64,000 nt of DNA from NCBI RefSeq assembly GCF_014635245.1, contig NZ_BMCP01000002.1, positions 682,001-746,000 of the forward strand. The letters run 5' to 3'. This stretch comes from Agaricicola taiwanensis (GTDB taxonomy: Bacteria > Pseudomonadota > Alphaproteobacteria > Rhizobiales > Methylopilaceae). The position numbers and the translations under genes are program-made. Positions 43,521 through 53,246 of this stretch are shown piece by piece (within the stretch, counting starts at the first letter, position 1; every line of letters begins with the position of its first letter). The notes beneath the pieces are model-generated. The model saw only the letters and a program-made list of their open reading frames with translations. It was not told the DNA's origin and did no database searches.

Positions 43521-44957
43521 ATGACGCCGTTTTCCTTTCCGGCCCTTCTTCCCGCCGCCCCGGAGCTTCTGCTCGCCGGAGGTGCTCTCGTCCTTGTCCT
43601 GCTCGGCGCCATCGGCGGCGACCGGCGCGGGCATGTGGTCAACGGTGTGGCACTGGCCATCTTGATCGCCGCTCTCGGACTGCTGTTCTGGCTCCCCGGC
43701 GAACGGTCCACCATCTTCAACGGGAGCTTCCTGGTCGATGGCTTCGCCGTTTTCTTCAAGATTCTGACGCTGATCGGATCGATCGCGACCCTGACCATGG
43801 GCCTGCAGTTCTTCAAGACCGAGAAGTTCGAGCGTTACGAGTTCTCGATCCTCATCGTGCTGGCGACGCTCGGCATGCTGCTGATGATCTCGGCAAATGA
43901 CCTTATCGCGCTTTATCTCGGCCTGGAGCTTCAGAGCTTGGCGGCCTATGTGATCGCTGCCATTCATCGCGACAACGTCCGATCGACCGAAGCCGGCCTC
44001 AAGTACTTCGTGCTCGGCGCACTGTCCTCGGGCATGCTGCTCTACGGCGCCTCGTTGATCTACGGCTACACCGGCACGGTGCGCTTCGAAGGCATCGCGC
44101 AGATCGCAACGGGCACGCCGTCGCTTGGCCTCGTCTTCGGGCTTGTCTTCGTCTTTGCCGGTCTTGCCTTCAAGGTCTCCGCCGTGCCGTTCCATATGTG
44201 GACGCCCGACGTTTACGAGGGCGCCCCAACTCCGGTCACGGCCTTCTTCGCCAGCGCGCCGAAGATGGCCGCCATGGCACTTTTCGTGCGGGTCGCCATC
44301 GATGCCTTCCCGAACATCCAGGACTCCTGGCAGCAGATCGTCACCTTCATCGCCATCGCCTCCATGGCGCTCGGCAGCTTCGCCGCCATCGGCCAGCGCA
44401 ACATCAAGCGCCTCATGGCCTATTCATCCATCGGCCACATCGGCTTTGCCCTAGTGGGACTTGCGGCCGGCACGGAGGAGGGCGTGAAGGGCGTCCTGAT
44501 CTATCTTGCGATCTACCTCGCCATGACGCTCGGCACCTTCGCCTGCATCATGGCCATGCGCCGCAAGGAAGGCATGGTGGAAGACATCGCCGAATTGTCC
44601 GGCCTCGCGCGCACCAAGCCGGCGATGGCGCTCTGCTTCCTGGTCCTGATGTTCTCCCTTGCCGGCATTCCGCCGCTCGCCGGCTTCTATGCGAAATATT
44701 ACGTCTTCACGGCTGCCATCCAGGCGGGCCTTTACTGGCTGGCGGTGATCGGCGTTGTGACCAGCGTCGTCGGCGCCTTCTATTATCTGCGCGTCGTGAA
44801 GATCATGTATTTCGATGATCCCAAGGGTCACTTCGAACCCATGGCTTTCGAGCTGCGGACGGTGCTCGCGCTTTCCTCCATTGCGATCGTCCTGTTCGGC
44901 ATCTATCCGCTGCCCCTGACCGAGGCTGCCGCCGCGGCGGCCAGGAGCCTGTTCTGA
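43521..44957 (+). CDS. nuoN: NADH-quinone oxidoreductase subunit N
   Basis: NuoN, 478 residues, the third antiporter-like subunit. Conserved regions: [60 protein letters not shown] and [16 protein letters not shown]. The ATG at 43521 is preceded by GACGAGGACC. It closes the nuo set; its TGA overlaps the apparent CTG start of birA by 3 bases, so birA seems translationally coupled to it. Confidence 0.97.
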   Translation: MTPFSFPALLPAAPELLLAGGALVLVLLGAIGGDRRGHVVNGVALAILIAALGLLFWLPGERSTIFNGSFLVDGFAVFFKILTLIGSIATLTMGLQFFKTEKFERYEFSILIVLATLGMLLMISANDLIALYLGLELQSLAAYVIAAIHRDNVRSTEAGLKYFVLGALSSGMLLYGASLIYGYTGTVRFEGIAQIATGTPSLGLVFGLVFVFAGLAFKVSAVPFHMWTPDVYEGAPTPVTAFFASAPKMAAMALFVRVAIDAFPNIQDSWQQIVTFIAIASMALGSFAAIGQRNIKRLMAYSSIGHIGFALVGLAAGTEEGVKGVLIYLAIYLAMTLGTFACIMAMRRKEGMVEDIAELSGLARTKPAMALCFLVLMFSLAGIPPLAGFYAKYYVFTAAIQAGLYWLAVIGVVTSVVGAFYYLRVVKIMYFDDPKGHFEPMAFELRTVLALSSIAIVLFGIYPLPLTEAAAAAARSLF

Positions 44958-45742
44958 CGCCGCCGACACTGCATCGGCTCGCCCTGGACGCGGGGCATCG
45001 CCTAGCTGTTCTGGAGACGGTCGATTCGACCAACGCCGAGGCTCTTCGCCGTGGCCGCGATGGCGAGGCCGGTCCGCTGTGGATCCTGGCTCACAGCCAG
45101 GAGGCGGGGCGGGGACGTCGGGGGAGGGCGTGGGATTCGCCTGTCGGCAATCTCTACGCAACCTGCCTTCTGTCGGAAACTCTGGCGCCGGAACGAGCGG
45201 CGCTTCTGGGCCTTGTCGCGGCGCTCGCACTTGCCGACGCCATCGAAGTCGTCGCGCCCGCCGCGCGCGGCCGGCTTGCCGTCAAATGGCCCAACGACAT
45301 CCTGATCGATGGCGCCAAGCTCGCCGGCATCCTCATTGAGGCTGAGAGCCGTCCCGGGCAGGAAACACGGCTTGTTGTTGGCCTTGGCGTGAACTGCCTC
45401 TGGCATCCGACCGATCTCCCCTATCCGGCAGTGAGCCTCCGAGGCCTTGGCGCTGAAACAGGGCCCGGCGAACTCTTTCACGCCTTGTCGGGAAGCTGGG
45501 CGCAGTGGCTTTCCGTCTGGCGCACCTCGGCGGGTTTCGCAAAAATCCGAGAGAGCTGGCTCGACAGGGCGACGGGACTTGGCGGGCCGATCACGGTAAG
45601 ACTGCCGGAGGCGACGTTGACGGGCACGTTCGAAGATCTCGACCGCCAGGGGCGGCTCATTCTCAAAGGCGCCGACGGCGCGCGTAAAGTGATCGGCTAT
45701 GGCGAGGTGTTCCTCGGCACGCCGGGCAGGATTGGTATATGA
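44954..45742 (+). CDS. birA: Biotin--[acetyl-CoA-carboxylase] ligase, apparent CTG start
   Basis: BirA without a DNA-binding domain (group I), about 262 residues. It attaches biotin to carboxylases. Motifs: [15 protein letters not shown], the biotinyl-AMP loop [30 protein letters not shown], and the C-terminal SH3-like domain ending GYGEVFLG. The frame opens at 44819 but has no ATG, GTG or TTG until 45389, which is after the catalytic core. CTG at 44954 has AGGAG at 44943-44947 six bases before it and overlaps the nuoN stop (CTGA), so it is the best start. A base error in the sequence is the alternative. rnj overlaps the stop. Confidence 0.85.
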   Translation: MTPPTLHRLALDAGHRLAVLETVDSTNAEALRRGRDGEAGPLWILAHSQEAGRGRRGRAWDSPVGNLYATCLLSETLAPERAALLGLVAALALADAIEVVAPAARGRLAVKWPNDILIDGAKLAGILIEAESRPGQETRLVVGLGVNCLWHPTDLPYPAVSLRGLGAETGPGELFHALSGSWAQWLSVWRTSAGFAKIRESWLDRATGLGGPITVRLPEATLTGTFEDLDRQGRLILKGADGARKVIGYGEVFLGTPGRIGI

Positions 45743-47418
45743 CAAAGGCAGACAACGATCTGGTCTTCGTTCCGCTTGGTGGTGTTGGCGAGATCGGCAT
45801 GAACCTCGGCCTCTATGGCTATGGACGAGCGGGCAAGCGCAACTGGCTGATGGTGGATTGCGGGGTAACCTTCGGTGATCCCGCGCTGACCCCCGGCATC
45901 GATCTCATCATGCCCGACATCTCGTTCATCGAGGCGGAACGCAAGAACCTCGTCGGCATCGTTCTGACGCACGCGCATGAAGATCATTTCGGCGCATTGC
46001 TCGATCTATGGCCGCGGCTTCGGGTCCCTGTCGCCGCCACGCCCTTCGCCGCCGCCTTACTGGAGGCCAAGCGTGTTTCGGAGTCCGGTCCTCCCGCGCC
46101 GCGGCCGGAGATGCGTATCGTGCCTCCCGGCAGCCGGATCAGCTTTGGCCCATTCGATGTGGAGATGGTTTCGGTCGCGCATTCCATCCCGGAAGCCACC
46201 GCTCTGGCGATCCGGACACCCGCAGGTCTCGTGGTCCATACCGGCGACTGGAAGCTCGATGCGCATCCGGCGACGCCGCCCGGCACGGATGAGAAGCGTT
46301 TCCGGGAGCTTGGCGAGGAGGGCGTTCTCGCGGTCGTGGCCGACAGCACCAATGCCACGCGCGATGGTCGCTCGCCCTCGGAAGCCGATGTCGCCGCGTC
46401 GCTCGCGGAGATCATCCGCGAGGCAAAGGCCCGAGTGGCCGTGACAACCTTCGCCTCTCACATCGGCCGGATCCGGGCGATCGCGGAGGCGGCGCTGGCC
46501 GCCGACCGCCAGGTGGTGGTGGTGGGCCGCGCCATGGAGCGCTCCATCAATGTCGCCCGGGAAACCGGCTATCTCGACGGGATTCCGGCGTTTCTCACTC
46601 CCAAGAACTACGGCTATATCCCGCCTGATAAAGTCGTGCTGATCCTCACCGGCAGCCAGGGCGAGCCGCGCGCCGCGCTGGCCCGAATCGCCGAGGACAC
46701 CCATCCTGAAATCGCCCTGTCGTCGCGCGACAAGGTCATCTTCTCGTCCCGCACCATCCCCGGCAATGAGAAGGCCGTGGGACGCATCATCAACGGTTTG
46801 ATCGTGCGGGGGGTCGAGGTCATCACCGATGGCACCCGCCTCGTCCATGTCTCGGGGCACCCGCGCCGTGGGGAAATCGCCGAATTCTACTCCTGGCTGA
46901 AGCCGGCTGCTGTCGTACCCGTGCACGGCGAAGCCCTGCATCTGCACGAACATGCCACCTTCGCCAAACAGCTGGACATACCCACGGTGGTGGAGGGCAG
47001 CAACGGCAAGATGGTCAAGCTTGCTCCGGGCAAGCCGGAAATCATCGGCGATGCACCGTCGGGCCGTCTGCACAAGGACGGGCGGCTGCTGCTTTCGGAA
47101 AGGGACCCGGCGACGGCTGAACGGCGCAAGCTTTCCTTCGCCGGCGCGGTGAGCGTGGCGCTTGCCATGACGCCCAAAGGCGAGGTCGTCAGCGATCCTG
47201 ATGTGGCGCTGACGGGTCTTCCCGAGAAGGACGGTGAGGGCGAGAGCTTCATCGACATCGTACGCGACACGGCCCTCGATACCTTAGACAACCTGCCGCG
47301 CGCCCGGCGCCGCGATCCGGCCTTCGTCGCGGATGTCGTGGAACGTGCCATCCGCGCCGAGCTCAATCAGGTGTGGGGCAAAAAGCCCGTTTGTCATGTG
47401 CTTGTGCTGACCGTATGA
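45739..47418 (+). CDS. rnj: Ribonuclease J
   Basis: RNase J, 559 residues, a metallo-beta-lactamase/beta-CASP nuclease that processes and degrades RNA (5' exonuclease and endonuclease). The zinc motif is HAHEDH at 78-83. Further ligands are in VHTGDWKLD and VHGEALHLHEH, and the beta-CASP region has TNATRDGRSPSE-type and LTGSQGEPRAALARIA. The start ATG overlaps the birA stop (ATGA). In many relatives a methylmalonyl-CoA epimerase gene follows; here a DUF1467 gene follows directly after 59 bp. Confidence 0.95.
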   Translation: MTKADNDLVFVPLGGVGEIGMNLGLYGYGRAGKRNWLMVDCGVTFGDPALTPGIDLIMPDISFIEAERKNLVGIVLTHAHEDHFGALLDLWPRLRVPVAATPFAAALLEAKRVSESGPPAPRPEMRIVPPGSRISFGPFDVEMVSVAHSIPEATALAIRTPAGLVVHTGDWKLDAHPATPPGTDEKRFRELGEEGVLAVVADSTNATRDGRSPSEADVAASLAEIIREAKARVAVTTFASHIGRIRAIAEAALAADRQVVVVGRAMERSINVARETGYLDGIPAFLTPKNYGYIPPDKVVLILTGSQGEPRAALARIAEDTHPEIALSSRDKVIFSSRTIPGNEKAVGRIINGLIVRGVEVITDGTRLVHVSGHPRRGEIAEFYSWLKPAAVVPVHGEALHLHEHATFAKQLDIPTVVEGSNGKMVKLAPGKPEIIGDAPSGRLHKDGRLLLSERDPATAERRKLSFAGAVSVALAMTPKGEVVSDPDVALTGLPEKDGEGESFIDIVRDTALDTLDNLPRARRRDPAFVADVVERAIRAELNQVWGKKPVCHVLVLTV

Positions 47419-47477
47419 CGGGCATGCCACGGTTCTCAGACTAGTTCGGCACGCAGACGGAACTGAGAGGTCGCTCC

Positions 47478-47732
47478 ATGCCCATCATCAACGGTCTTGC
47501 CGTCTATTTCGTCATCTGGTGGGTGGTGCTTTTCGCGGTGCTTCCGTGGGGTATCCGCAGCCAGCTGGAAGAAGGCAACGTGGTCGCCGGCTCGGATCCC
47601 GGCGCACCGGCACGCCCGCCACTGCTGCGCATCGTGCTGGTGACCTCGCTTGTTTCCGGCGTGATCTTTGGCGCGCTGTGGTGGGCCTGGAGCACAGGCC
47701 TGATCGGCTATTCAAAGCCGGTCCTCGGCTGA
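47478..47732 (+). CDS. DUF1467 family membrane protein
   Basis: An 84-residue protein with two membrane helices (about 5-25 and 50-73) and a short loop containing GIRSQLEEG and PGAPARPPLL. The motif WWVVLFAVLPWGIRSQ is the DUF1467 hallmark. Function is unknown; it is conserved in this place between rnj and proS in Hyphomicrobiales. The ATG at 47478 has GAGAGG about 10 bases upstream. Confidence 0.9.
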   Translation: MPIINGLAVYFVIWWVVLFAVLPWGIRSQLEEGNVVAGSDPGAPARPPLLRIVLVTSLVSGVIFGALWWAWSTGLIGYSKPVLG

Positions 47733-48123
47733 AGCGAAGCCAAAAAAAAAGCAAGGCCGATAAGCCTCGCTTTTTCCAGTGCTCCTTTCTTGACCGCCTG
47801 GGAGTCGTCCTGTGGGGATAGACGACTTCAAACCAGACGTAGGCGCGGGTGATCGCGCCACACTTCCTCCCAAGACTTGGATCGGTTGCGCACCCGAACG
47901 GGCACTGGCCTCACTTCTTATGACTAAATGTTACGACAAGGAATCTACTCTGTCACCTTCTTGTGCAGCCCTTGCCAAAAAAAAGTGCGGTTTGGTCTAC
48001 TGTGCTGCCATCCATGCTTGCAAGCCACAGCATTCTGGCTGTGAAGACCTTGTATTTTGAACAGAATTCGGTTTTCGTCGCGCGTCCTGCGTCGCACACC
48101 GTTTGACTTCCGGAGCCTCCTTC
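47733..48123 (+). other. 391-bp region between the DUF1467 gene and proS
   Basis: It begins with a terminator (47742-47775) and continues as a low-GC stretch that must hold the proS promoter. An 82-codon frame at 47812-48060 has six Cys in its last 45 residues but no ribosome site and atypical composition, so it is not called. No riboswitch or tRNA-sensing leader was recognised. Confidence 0.4.
47742..47775. terminator. Hairpin terminator flanked by A- and T-runs
   Basis: Nine A, then GCAAGGC (47751-47757) and GCCTCGC (47764-47770) with one mismatch, then five T. The arrangement can work in both directions. It ends the nuo-birA-rnj-DUF1467 transcript. Confidence 0.75.
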
Positions 48124-49446
48124 ATGCGTCTTAGCCGTTATTTCCTTCCCATTCTCAAGGAGACGCCCAAGGAGGCGGAGGTCATCTCCCACCGCCTGAT
48201 GCTGCGCGCCGGAATGATCCGGCAGGAATCAGCGGGCATCTATGCCTGGCTGCCGCTCGGGCATCGCGTGCTGGACAAGGTCTGCGACATCATTCGGGAA
48301 GAGCAGAGTCGCGCCGGCGCCATCGAGCTTTTGATGCCGACCATCCAGTCGGCCGATCTGTGGCGCGAGAGCGGCCGCTATGACGACTACGGCAAGGAAA
48401 TGCTCCGCATCAAGGATCGCCACGAGCGCGACATGCTGTTCGGGCCGACCAACGAGGAGATGATCACGGAGATCTTCCGTGGGTCGGTGCGGTCCTACAA
48501 GCAGCTGCCACTCAATCTCTATCACATCCAGTGGAAGTTCCGGGACGAGGTGCGCCCCCGCTTCGGCGTCTACCGCTCGCGCGAGTTCCTGATGAAGGAT
48601 GCCTACTCCTTCGATCTCGATGCCGAGGGCGCCCGGCACGCCTATAACCGCATGTTCGTGGCCTATCTGCGCACCTATGCGCGGATGGGCCTCAAGGCCA
48701 TCCCCATGCAGGCCGATACGGGGCCCATCGGCGGCGATCTCAGCCATGAGTTCATCATTCTCGCCTCGACGGGCGAAAGCCAGGTGTTCTGTCACAAGGA
48801 CTACCTTGATTTCGATACGCCGGCCGAGGATGTCAACTTCGAGGATCGGGCGGAGCTTCAGGTCCTGGTGGACCGTTGGACCGATCTTTATGCCGCAACC
48901 GAAGAAAAGCACGACGAGGCTGCCTTCGGCGCTCTTCCTGAGGCCGAACAGCTTTCAGCCCGCGGGATTGAAGTGGGGCATATCTTCTACTTCGGCACCA
49001 AATATTCGGCGCCCATGCGCGCCCATGTGGCTGGCCCCAACGGGCAGGAAGTGCCGGTCCACATGGGATCCTACGGCATTGGTCCGAGTCGCCTGCTGGC
49101 TGCCATCATCGAGGCCAGCCACGACGACAAGGGCATCATCTGGCCGGAAGCCGTTGCCCCGTACAAGGTGGGCCTGATCAACCTCAAGCGCGGCGATGAG
49201 GCGACCGACACGGCCTGCGAGGCGCTCTACGAAAAGCTTTCGCGGGCCGGCGTCGAAGTGCTTTACGATGATACCGACGATCGGCCTGGCGGCAAGTTTG
49301 CCACCATGGATCTGATCGGCCTTCCCTGGCAGTTGATCGTCGGCCCGAAGGGCCTCGCCGACGGCACGGTTGAGCTCAAGCATCGCTCCTCCGGCGAGCG
49401 CGAGATCCTGTCGCCCGATGCAGCGGTGGTGAAGCTCGTTGGGTGA
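48124..49446 (+). CDS. proS: Prolyl-tRNA synthetase (short alphaproteobacterial type)
   Basis: ProRS, 440 residues. It is a class II synthetase that charges tRNA-Pro. Motif 2 ([26 protein letters not shown], given here in part as [16 protein letters not shown]) and motif 3 ([11 protein letters not shown]) are present, with the anticodon-binding domain at the C-terminus. The roughly 180-residue editing insert of the E. coli enzyme is missing, as usual in this class of bacteria, so editing of misacylated Ala-tRNA would need a free-standing factor. The ATG at 48124 has CGGAG 8 bases upstream. Confidence 0.95.
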   Translation: MRLSRYFLPILKETPKEAEVISHRLMLRAGMIRQESAGIYAWLPLGHRVLDKVCDIIREEQSRAGAIELLMPTIQSADLWRESGRYDDYGKEMLRIKDRHERDMLFGPTNEEMITEIFRGSVRSYKQLPLNLYHIQWKFRDEVRPRFGVYRSREFLMKDAYSFDLDAEGARHAYNRMFVAYLRTYARMGLKAIPMQADTGPIGGDLSHEFIILASTGESQVFCHKDYLDFDTPAEDVNFEDRAELQVLVDRWTDLYAATEEKHDEAAFGALPEAEQLSARGIEVGHIFYFGTKYSAPMRAHVAGPNGQEVPVHMGSYGIGPSRLLAAIIEASHDDKGIIWPEAVAPYKVGLINLKRGDEATDTACEALYEKLSRAGVEVLYDDTDDRPGGKFATMDLIGLPWQLIVGPKGLADGTVELKHRSSGEREILSPDAAVVKLVG

Positions 49447-49453
49447 GGCAAGC

Positions 49454-50746
49454 GTGAGCGGCAGCGGTACGGCGGCACAGCAACATCTCGGCGGCACCAA
49501 GCCGTTTGCGGGCTTCGAGTGGATGATCGCCGGCCGCTACTTGCGCGCCCGCCGCAAGGAAGGGTTCATCTCCGTCATCGCCGGCTTCTCCTTCCTTGGG
49601 ATCGCGCTTGGCGTGGCGACGCTCATCATCGTCATGGCGGTCATGAATGGCTTTCGCAACGAGCTCATGGGCAAGATCCTCGGGGTCAATGGCCATGTGA
49701 TCGTTCAACCGGTGGACAGCCCGCTGACGGATTTCACCGGTCTCGCCAGCCGGGTGGAGGAGGTGGACGGTGTCCGATCCGCCATTCCTCTGGTGGAGGG
49801 GCAGGCGCTTGCGTCCTCGCCCTACCAGTCCACCGGGGTCCTCGTGCGCGGCATTTCCTCAGGCGATCTGCAGCGCCTCAACATCGTTTCCGGAAATATT
49901 CGCGAAGGCACGCTGGAGAACTATGACGACGGGGGCGGGGTTGTGATCGGCCGGCGGCTGGCCCAGAACCTTGGCCTCAGAACCGGGGATACTCTGACGC
50001 TTGTTTCGCCACGCGGCGCCGTGACCCCCATGGGCACCACGCCGCGCATCAAGGGCTACCCCGTGAAGGCTGTCTTCGAAGTCGGCATGTCGGAATATGA
50101 CAGCTCCATGGTCTTTCTGCCCTTCGCCGAGGCGCAGGCCTATTTCAACCAGGGAGACAGCGCGTCCTCCATCGAGATCTATCTGGATGATCCCGACAGC
50201 GTGGGACGCCTGCGACCGGTGATCATGGAAGTTCTGGGACGGCCGGCGCTTCTGACCGACTGGCGGCAGCGCAACGCGACCTTCTTCAGCGCACTGGAGG
50301 TGGAACGGAACGTGATGTTCCTCATCCTCACACTGATCGTGCTGGTGGCCGCGCTCAACATCATTTCCGGCCTTATCATGCTGGTGAAGGACAAGGGCCC
50401 TGACATCGCGATCCTGCGCACCATGGGCGCGACCCGCGGCACGATCATGCGCGTGTTCCTCATCACCGGCGCGGCCATCGGCACTCTGGGAACACTAACC
50501 GGACTGGTGCTCGGCACCATCGTCTGCCTCAATGTCGAGGAGATCCGCCAGTTCATCAGCAGCCTGACACAGACGGAGCTGTTCTCGCCGGAGCTCTACT
50601 TCCTCAGCCGCCTGCCGGCCGATATGGAACCGCGCGAGGTGATGGCGGTGGTGCTGATGTCGCTTGTCCTGTCGTTCCTGGCGACGCTCTATCCGAGCTG
50701 GCGGGCAGCGCGGCTCGATCCCGTCGAAGCTCTCAGGTACGAATGA
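49454..50746 (+). CDS. lolC: Lipoprotein-releasing ABC transporter permease LolC/E
   Basis: A permease of about 430 residues that, with LolD, extracts lipoproteins from the inner membrane and passes them to LolA. It has the MacB-type layout: a helix at about 42-65 ([19 protein letters not shown]), a large periplasmic domain (about 66-285), and three C-terminal helices, with LLVK-like [20 protein letters not shown] in the coupling loop. One gene serves for LolC and LolE, probably as a homodimer. GTG at 49454 with GAGG five bases upstream is preferred over an upstream TTG that overlaps proS. Confidence 0.92.
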   Translation: MSGSGTAAQQHLGGTKPFAGFEWMIAGRYLRARRKEGFISVIAGFSFLGIALGVATLIIVMAVMNGFRNELMGKILGVNGHVIVQPVDSPLTDFTGLASRVEEVDGVRSAIPLVEGQALASSPYQSTGVLVRGISSGDLQRLNIVSGNIREGTLENYDDGGGVVIGRRLAQNLGLRTGDTLTLVSPRGAVTPMGTTPRIKGYPVKAVFEVGMSEYDSSMVFLPFAEAQAYFNQGDSASSIEIYLDDPDSVGRLRPVIMEVLGRPALLTDWRQRNATFFSALEVERNVMFLILTLIVLVAALNIISGLIMLVKDKGPDIAILRTMGATRGTIMRVFLITGAAIGTLGTLTGLVLGTIVCLNVEEIRQFISSLTQTELFSPELYFLSRLPADMEPREVMAVVLMSLVLSFLATLYPSWRAARLDPVEALRYE

Positions 50747-51429
50747 TGGAACATGAGCCCGCGCTGGTTGCCGTCGATGTCGCACGTGCCTTCGTGCAGG
50801 GCGAGGGGCGGCTCGACATATTGAAAGGGGCGAACCTGACGCTGAACCCGGGGGAGGCGGTCGCGCTGGTTGCCCCGTCGGGTACGGGCAAGTCGACCCT
50901 GTTGCAGATCGCCGGCCTTCTGGAGAAGCCCGATTCCGGAGAGGTCTATGTCATGGGCCGTCCGACCGTCGGGCTCGATGACGAAGCCCGGACCGCGCTG
51001 CGGCGCGGAGCCATCGGTTTCGTCTATCAGGCTCACCACCTGCTGCCGGAATTCTCCGCTCTTGAGAACGTGATGCTGCCGCAGCTCATTCGCGGGCTCA
51101 CTCGCGGCGAGGCCACGAAACGCGCCGCTGAACTTCTGGGATGGCTCGGGCTTGCCAAGCGCGTGTCGCATCGGCCGTCGGAACTGTCGGGTGGCGAACA
51201 GCAACGGGTAGCCATCGCCCGCGCCGTCGCCAACGCGCCGCGCGTCCTGCTCGCAGACGAGCCGACGGGCAATCTTGATCCGGGAACGTCCGACCATGTG
51301 TTCAAGGCCATGCTGCACCTGGTGCGCGCGTCGGGCGTGGGCGCATTGGTGGCAACCCACAACCTGGAGCTTGCGGCCCGCATGGACCGCCGCATCACCA
51401 TCCAGGACGGGAAGGTGGAGGAGATCTAA
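50743..51429 (+). CDS. lolD: Lipoprotein-releasing ABC transporter ATPase LolD
   Basis: LolD, 228 residues. Walker A is APSGTGKST, the Q-loop region is [18 protein letters not shown] (typical LolD), the signature is [14 protein letters not shown], and Walker B is [12 protein letters not shown]. It overlaps the lolC stop (ATGA), so both are translated together. The two-gene lol unit follows proS, as in many Hyphomicrobiales; dnaE, often next, lies 7 kb further on, after the ABC/ClC insertion on the opposite strand. Confidence 0.95.
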   Translation: MMEHEPALVAVDVARAFVQGEGRLDILKGANLTLNPGEAVALVAPSGTGKSTLLQIAGLLEKPDSGEVYVMGRPTVGLDDEARTALRRGAIGFVYQAHHLLPEFSALENVMLPQLIRGLTRGEATKRAAELLGWLGLAKRVSHRPSELSGGEQQRVAIARAVANAPRVLLADEPTGNLDPGTSDHVFKAMLHLVRASGVGALVATHNLELAARMDRRITIQDGKVEEI

Positions 51430-51445
51430 CCGGATCGCCTCGAGC

Positions 51446-53230
51446 TTAGCCGCGTGAATTGCCTTCGTTCGACCGCCGATCAAGCTCTTCGCTGTATCGT
51501 CGAAGAGCGTGCTGTTCTGTGAGAAGGCCCAGGACGTTCCTTTCGGACGTGTTGTCGATTACCGCGAGCGCGTCGCTTTCGGCCGACGAGAAGGCCTTCA
51601 TGGCCTCGCGCACGTTCAAGCTTGGCACCAGTGCGATGTCGGCGAAATGGACCAGATCCCCGGCCGTGGTTCCCGGCGGAAGCTCCCGGTGGATTTCCGG
51701 CACCAGGACGATCCCGGCATATCGATCCGCTTGATCCACCACGATGACGCGCTGGGTCGCTCCCAGTGGGAAATCGCGGCGAAGCTGGCTGACGTCGGTG
51801 TCTGAGCGGATCGTGCGGACGTCCTTGCGCATCATGCGTCCCACCGTGAGTTCACGGATCCAGCCGATATCAGCCGCGCTACGGATCGATTCCCCGCGCA
51901 GATGGAAGCGCCATGTCGCGAACGAATAGCCGAATATACGGCGGACGGTGATTGATGACACGACGGCGGCCACGAGCACCGCGATCGTGAGCGGAAGGCT
52001 TCCGGTGGTCTCAAGCGCCAGGAAGGCCATGGTCAGCGGTGCGCCCAGAACGGCTGTCGCCATGGCACACATGCCCACGATGGCAACGACGACGCCCGGG
52101 ATCTGGAGCCCGAAGGCCACCATCCATCCGAATGCAACCAATTTCCCGAGCATGGCACCGAGGAAGAGCGAGGCGAAGAAGAGGCCGCCTCGGAAGCCTG
52201 ACCCGATGGAGATGGCGGAGGCGAGCACCTTCAATAGGATCAGCAAGGCGAGGAATGGCGCGGTGTAATAAGCGCCGAAGCCCACATGAAGGGCGGAATG
52301 CCCGGACGACAGGACCGCAGGCGTGACAAGCGCGAGGCCGCCGACACAGATGCCTCCGATGCTCGGCCTTATCCAGATGGGAAGCCTGCTCTTATTGAAG
52401 ATGACTTCCACCAGCGTCACCGTTCTCATCATGGCGATCGCGATGAGCGCGCTCAAAATCGCCATGATGAGAACGAGGGAATAGTCCGAGGCTGAAAGCG
52501 TTCCAGCGAAACCAACCTGGAAGGACGGTTGGGGAAGCAGGAGCCGCATGACCCCGACGGCTGCGATGGATGCAATAACGACCGGCGCAAGCGTCGCGAT
52601 CGTGTAGGTGGAGATGACGAGCTCAAAAGCATAGAACGCGCCCGTCAAGGGAGCGTCGAAGGCCGCGGCGATCGCTCCCGCGGCGCCGCAGCCCACCAAT
52701 GTCCTGAGGTCGCTTCGTCGAACGTGAAAAATCTGCCCCAGCCGGGAGGCAAGGGCGGAGCTGATCTGTGTATAGCCGGCTTCCATGCCGATCGATGCGC
52801 CGAAGCCGTTTGAAACCATGGTCTGGAATACAAGCAGCAGACTGCCCGGCGTGGGGATGCGTCCGCCGTAGAGGGCATTGGCCTCAATGGGATCGATGAC
52901 GGGCAGCCGCGAGCGGCGGGCGATCAACCAGCTCACCAGCCCGAGAATGAGCCCGCCGATGGCCGGAATGAAGGCGGCGCGCCACGGCTCGATGAAGGAT
53001 GCCCCGCTGACCTCATGGCCTTCCACGGCAAAGAGCACGTGATGAAGCCACTGGATGAGGGCGAGCATTGCGGCCACACACCCACCGGCGAGGACGCCGA
53101 TGAGCGTGGCCAGCAACACGAGCCATAGTTCGTCCGCGCGAACGAATGCCCGAAACCGATGAGGCACCTTGAAGGTGAATCGTCGATCGTGCCGAGGCTT
53201 TCCACCTTCTGGTCGTTCAATCGCGGCCAT
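51446..53230 (-). CDS. ClC family chloride channel/antiporter with CBS domains
   Basis: A 594-residue protein: a ClC membrane domain (about 35-460), then a pair of CBS domains (about 475-580). The ion-path motifs are GGRIP (for GSGIP), GASIGMEAG with the gating glutamate E150, and GGLFFASLFLGAMLGK. The retained glutamate suggests a proton/chloride antiporter. The GMEAG form, in place of GREGP, places it in a divergent bacterial subgroup. It is the last gene in the minus-strand series, 16 bp after the aminotransferase gene, so perhaps part of that operon. It converges with lolD. Confidence 0.9.
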   Translation of the reverse strand: MAAIERPEGGKPRHDRRFTFKVPHRFRAFVRADELWLVLLATLIGVLAGGCVAAMLALIQWLHHVLFAVEGHEVSGASFIEPWRAAFIPAIGGLILGLVSWLIARRSRLPVIDPIEANALYGGRIPTPGSLLLVFQTMVSNGFGASIGMEAGYTQISSALASRLGQIFHVRRSDLRTLVGCGAAGAIAAAFDAPLTGAFYAFELVISTYTIATLAPVVIASIAAVGVMRLLLPQPSFQVGFAGTLSASDYSLVLIMAILSALIAIAMMRTVTLVEVIFNKSRLPIWIRPSIGGICVGGLALVTPAVLSSGHSALHVGFGAYYTAPFLALLILLKVLASAISIGSGFRGGLFFASLFLGAMLGKLVAFGWMVAFGLQIPGVVVAIVGMCAMATAVLGAPLTMAFLALETTGSLPLTIAVLVAAVVSSITVRRIFGYSFATWRFHLRGESIRSAADIGWIRELTVGRMMRKDVRTIRSDTDVSQLRRDFPLGATQRVIVVDQADRYAGIVLVPEIHRELPPGTTAGDLVHFADIALVPSLNVREAMKAFSSAESDALAVIDNTSERNVLGLLTEQHALRRYSEELDRRSNEGNSRG

Positions 53231-53246
53231 GCGCTTTAGCTTACAA

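Noticed and set aside
47812-48060. 82-codon Cys-rich open frame before proS
   Set aside because: No ribosome site and atypical codon use. Kept only as part of a low-interest observation.
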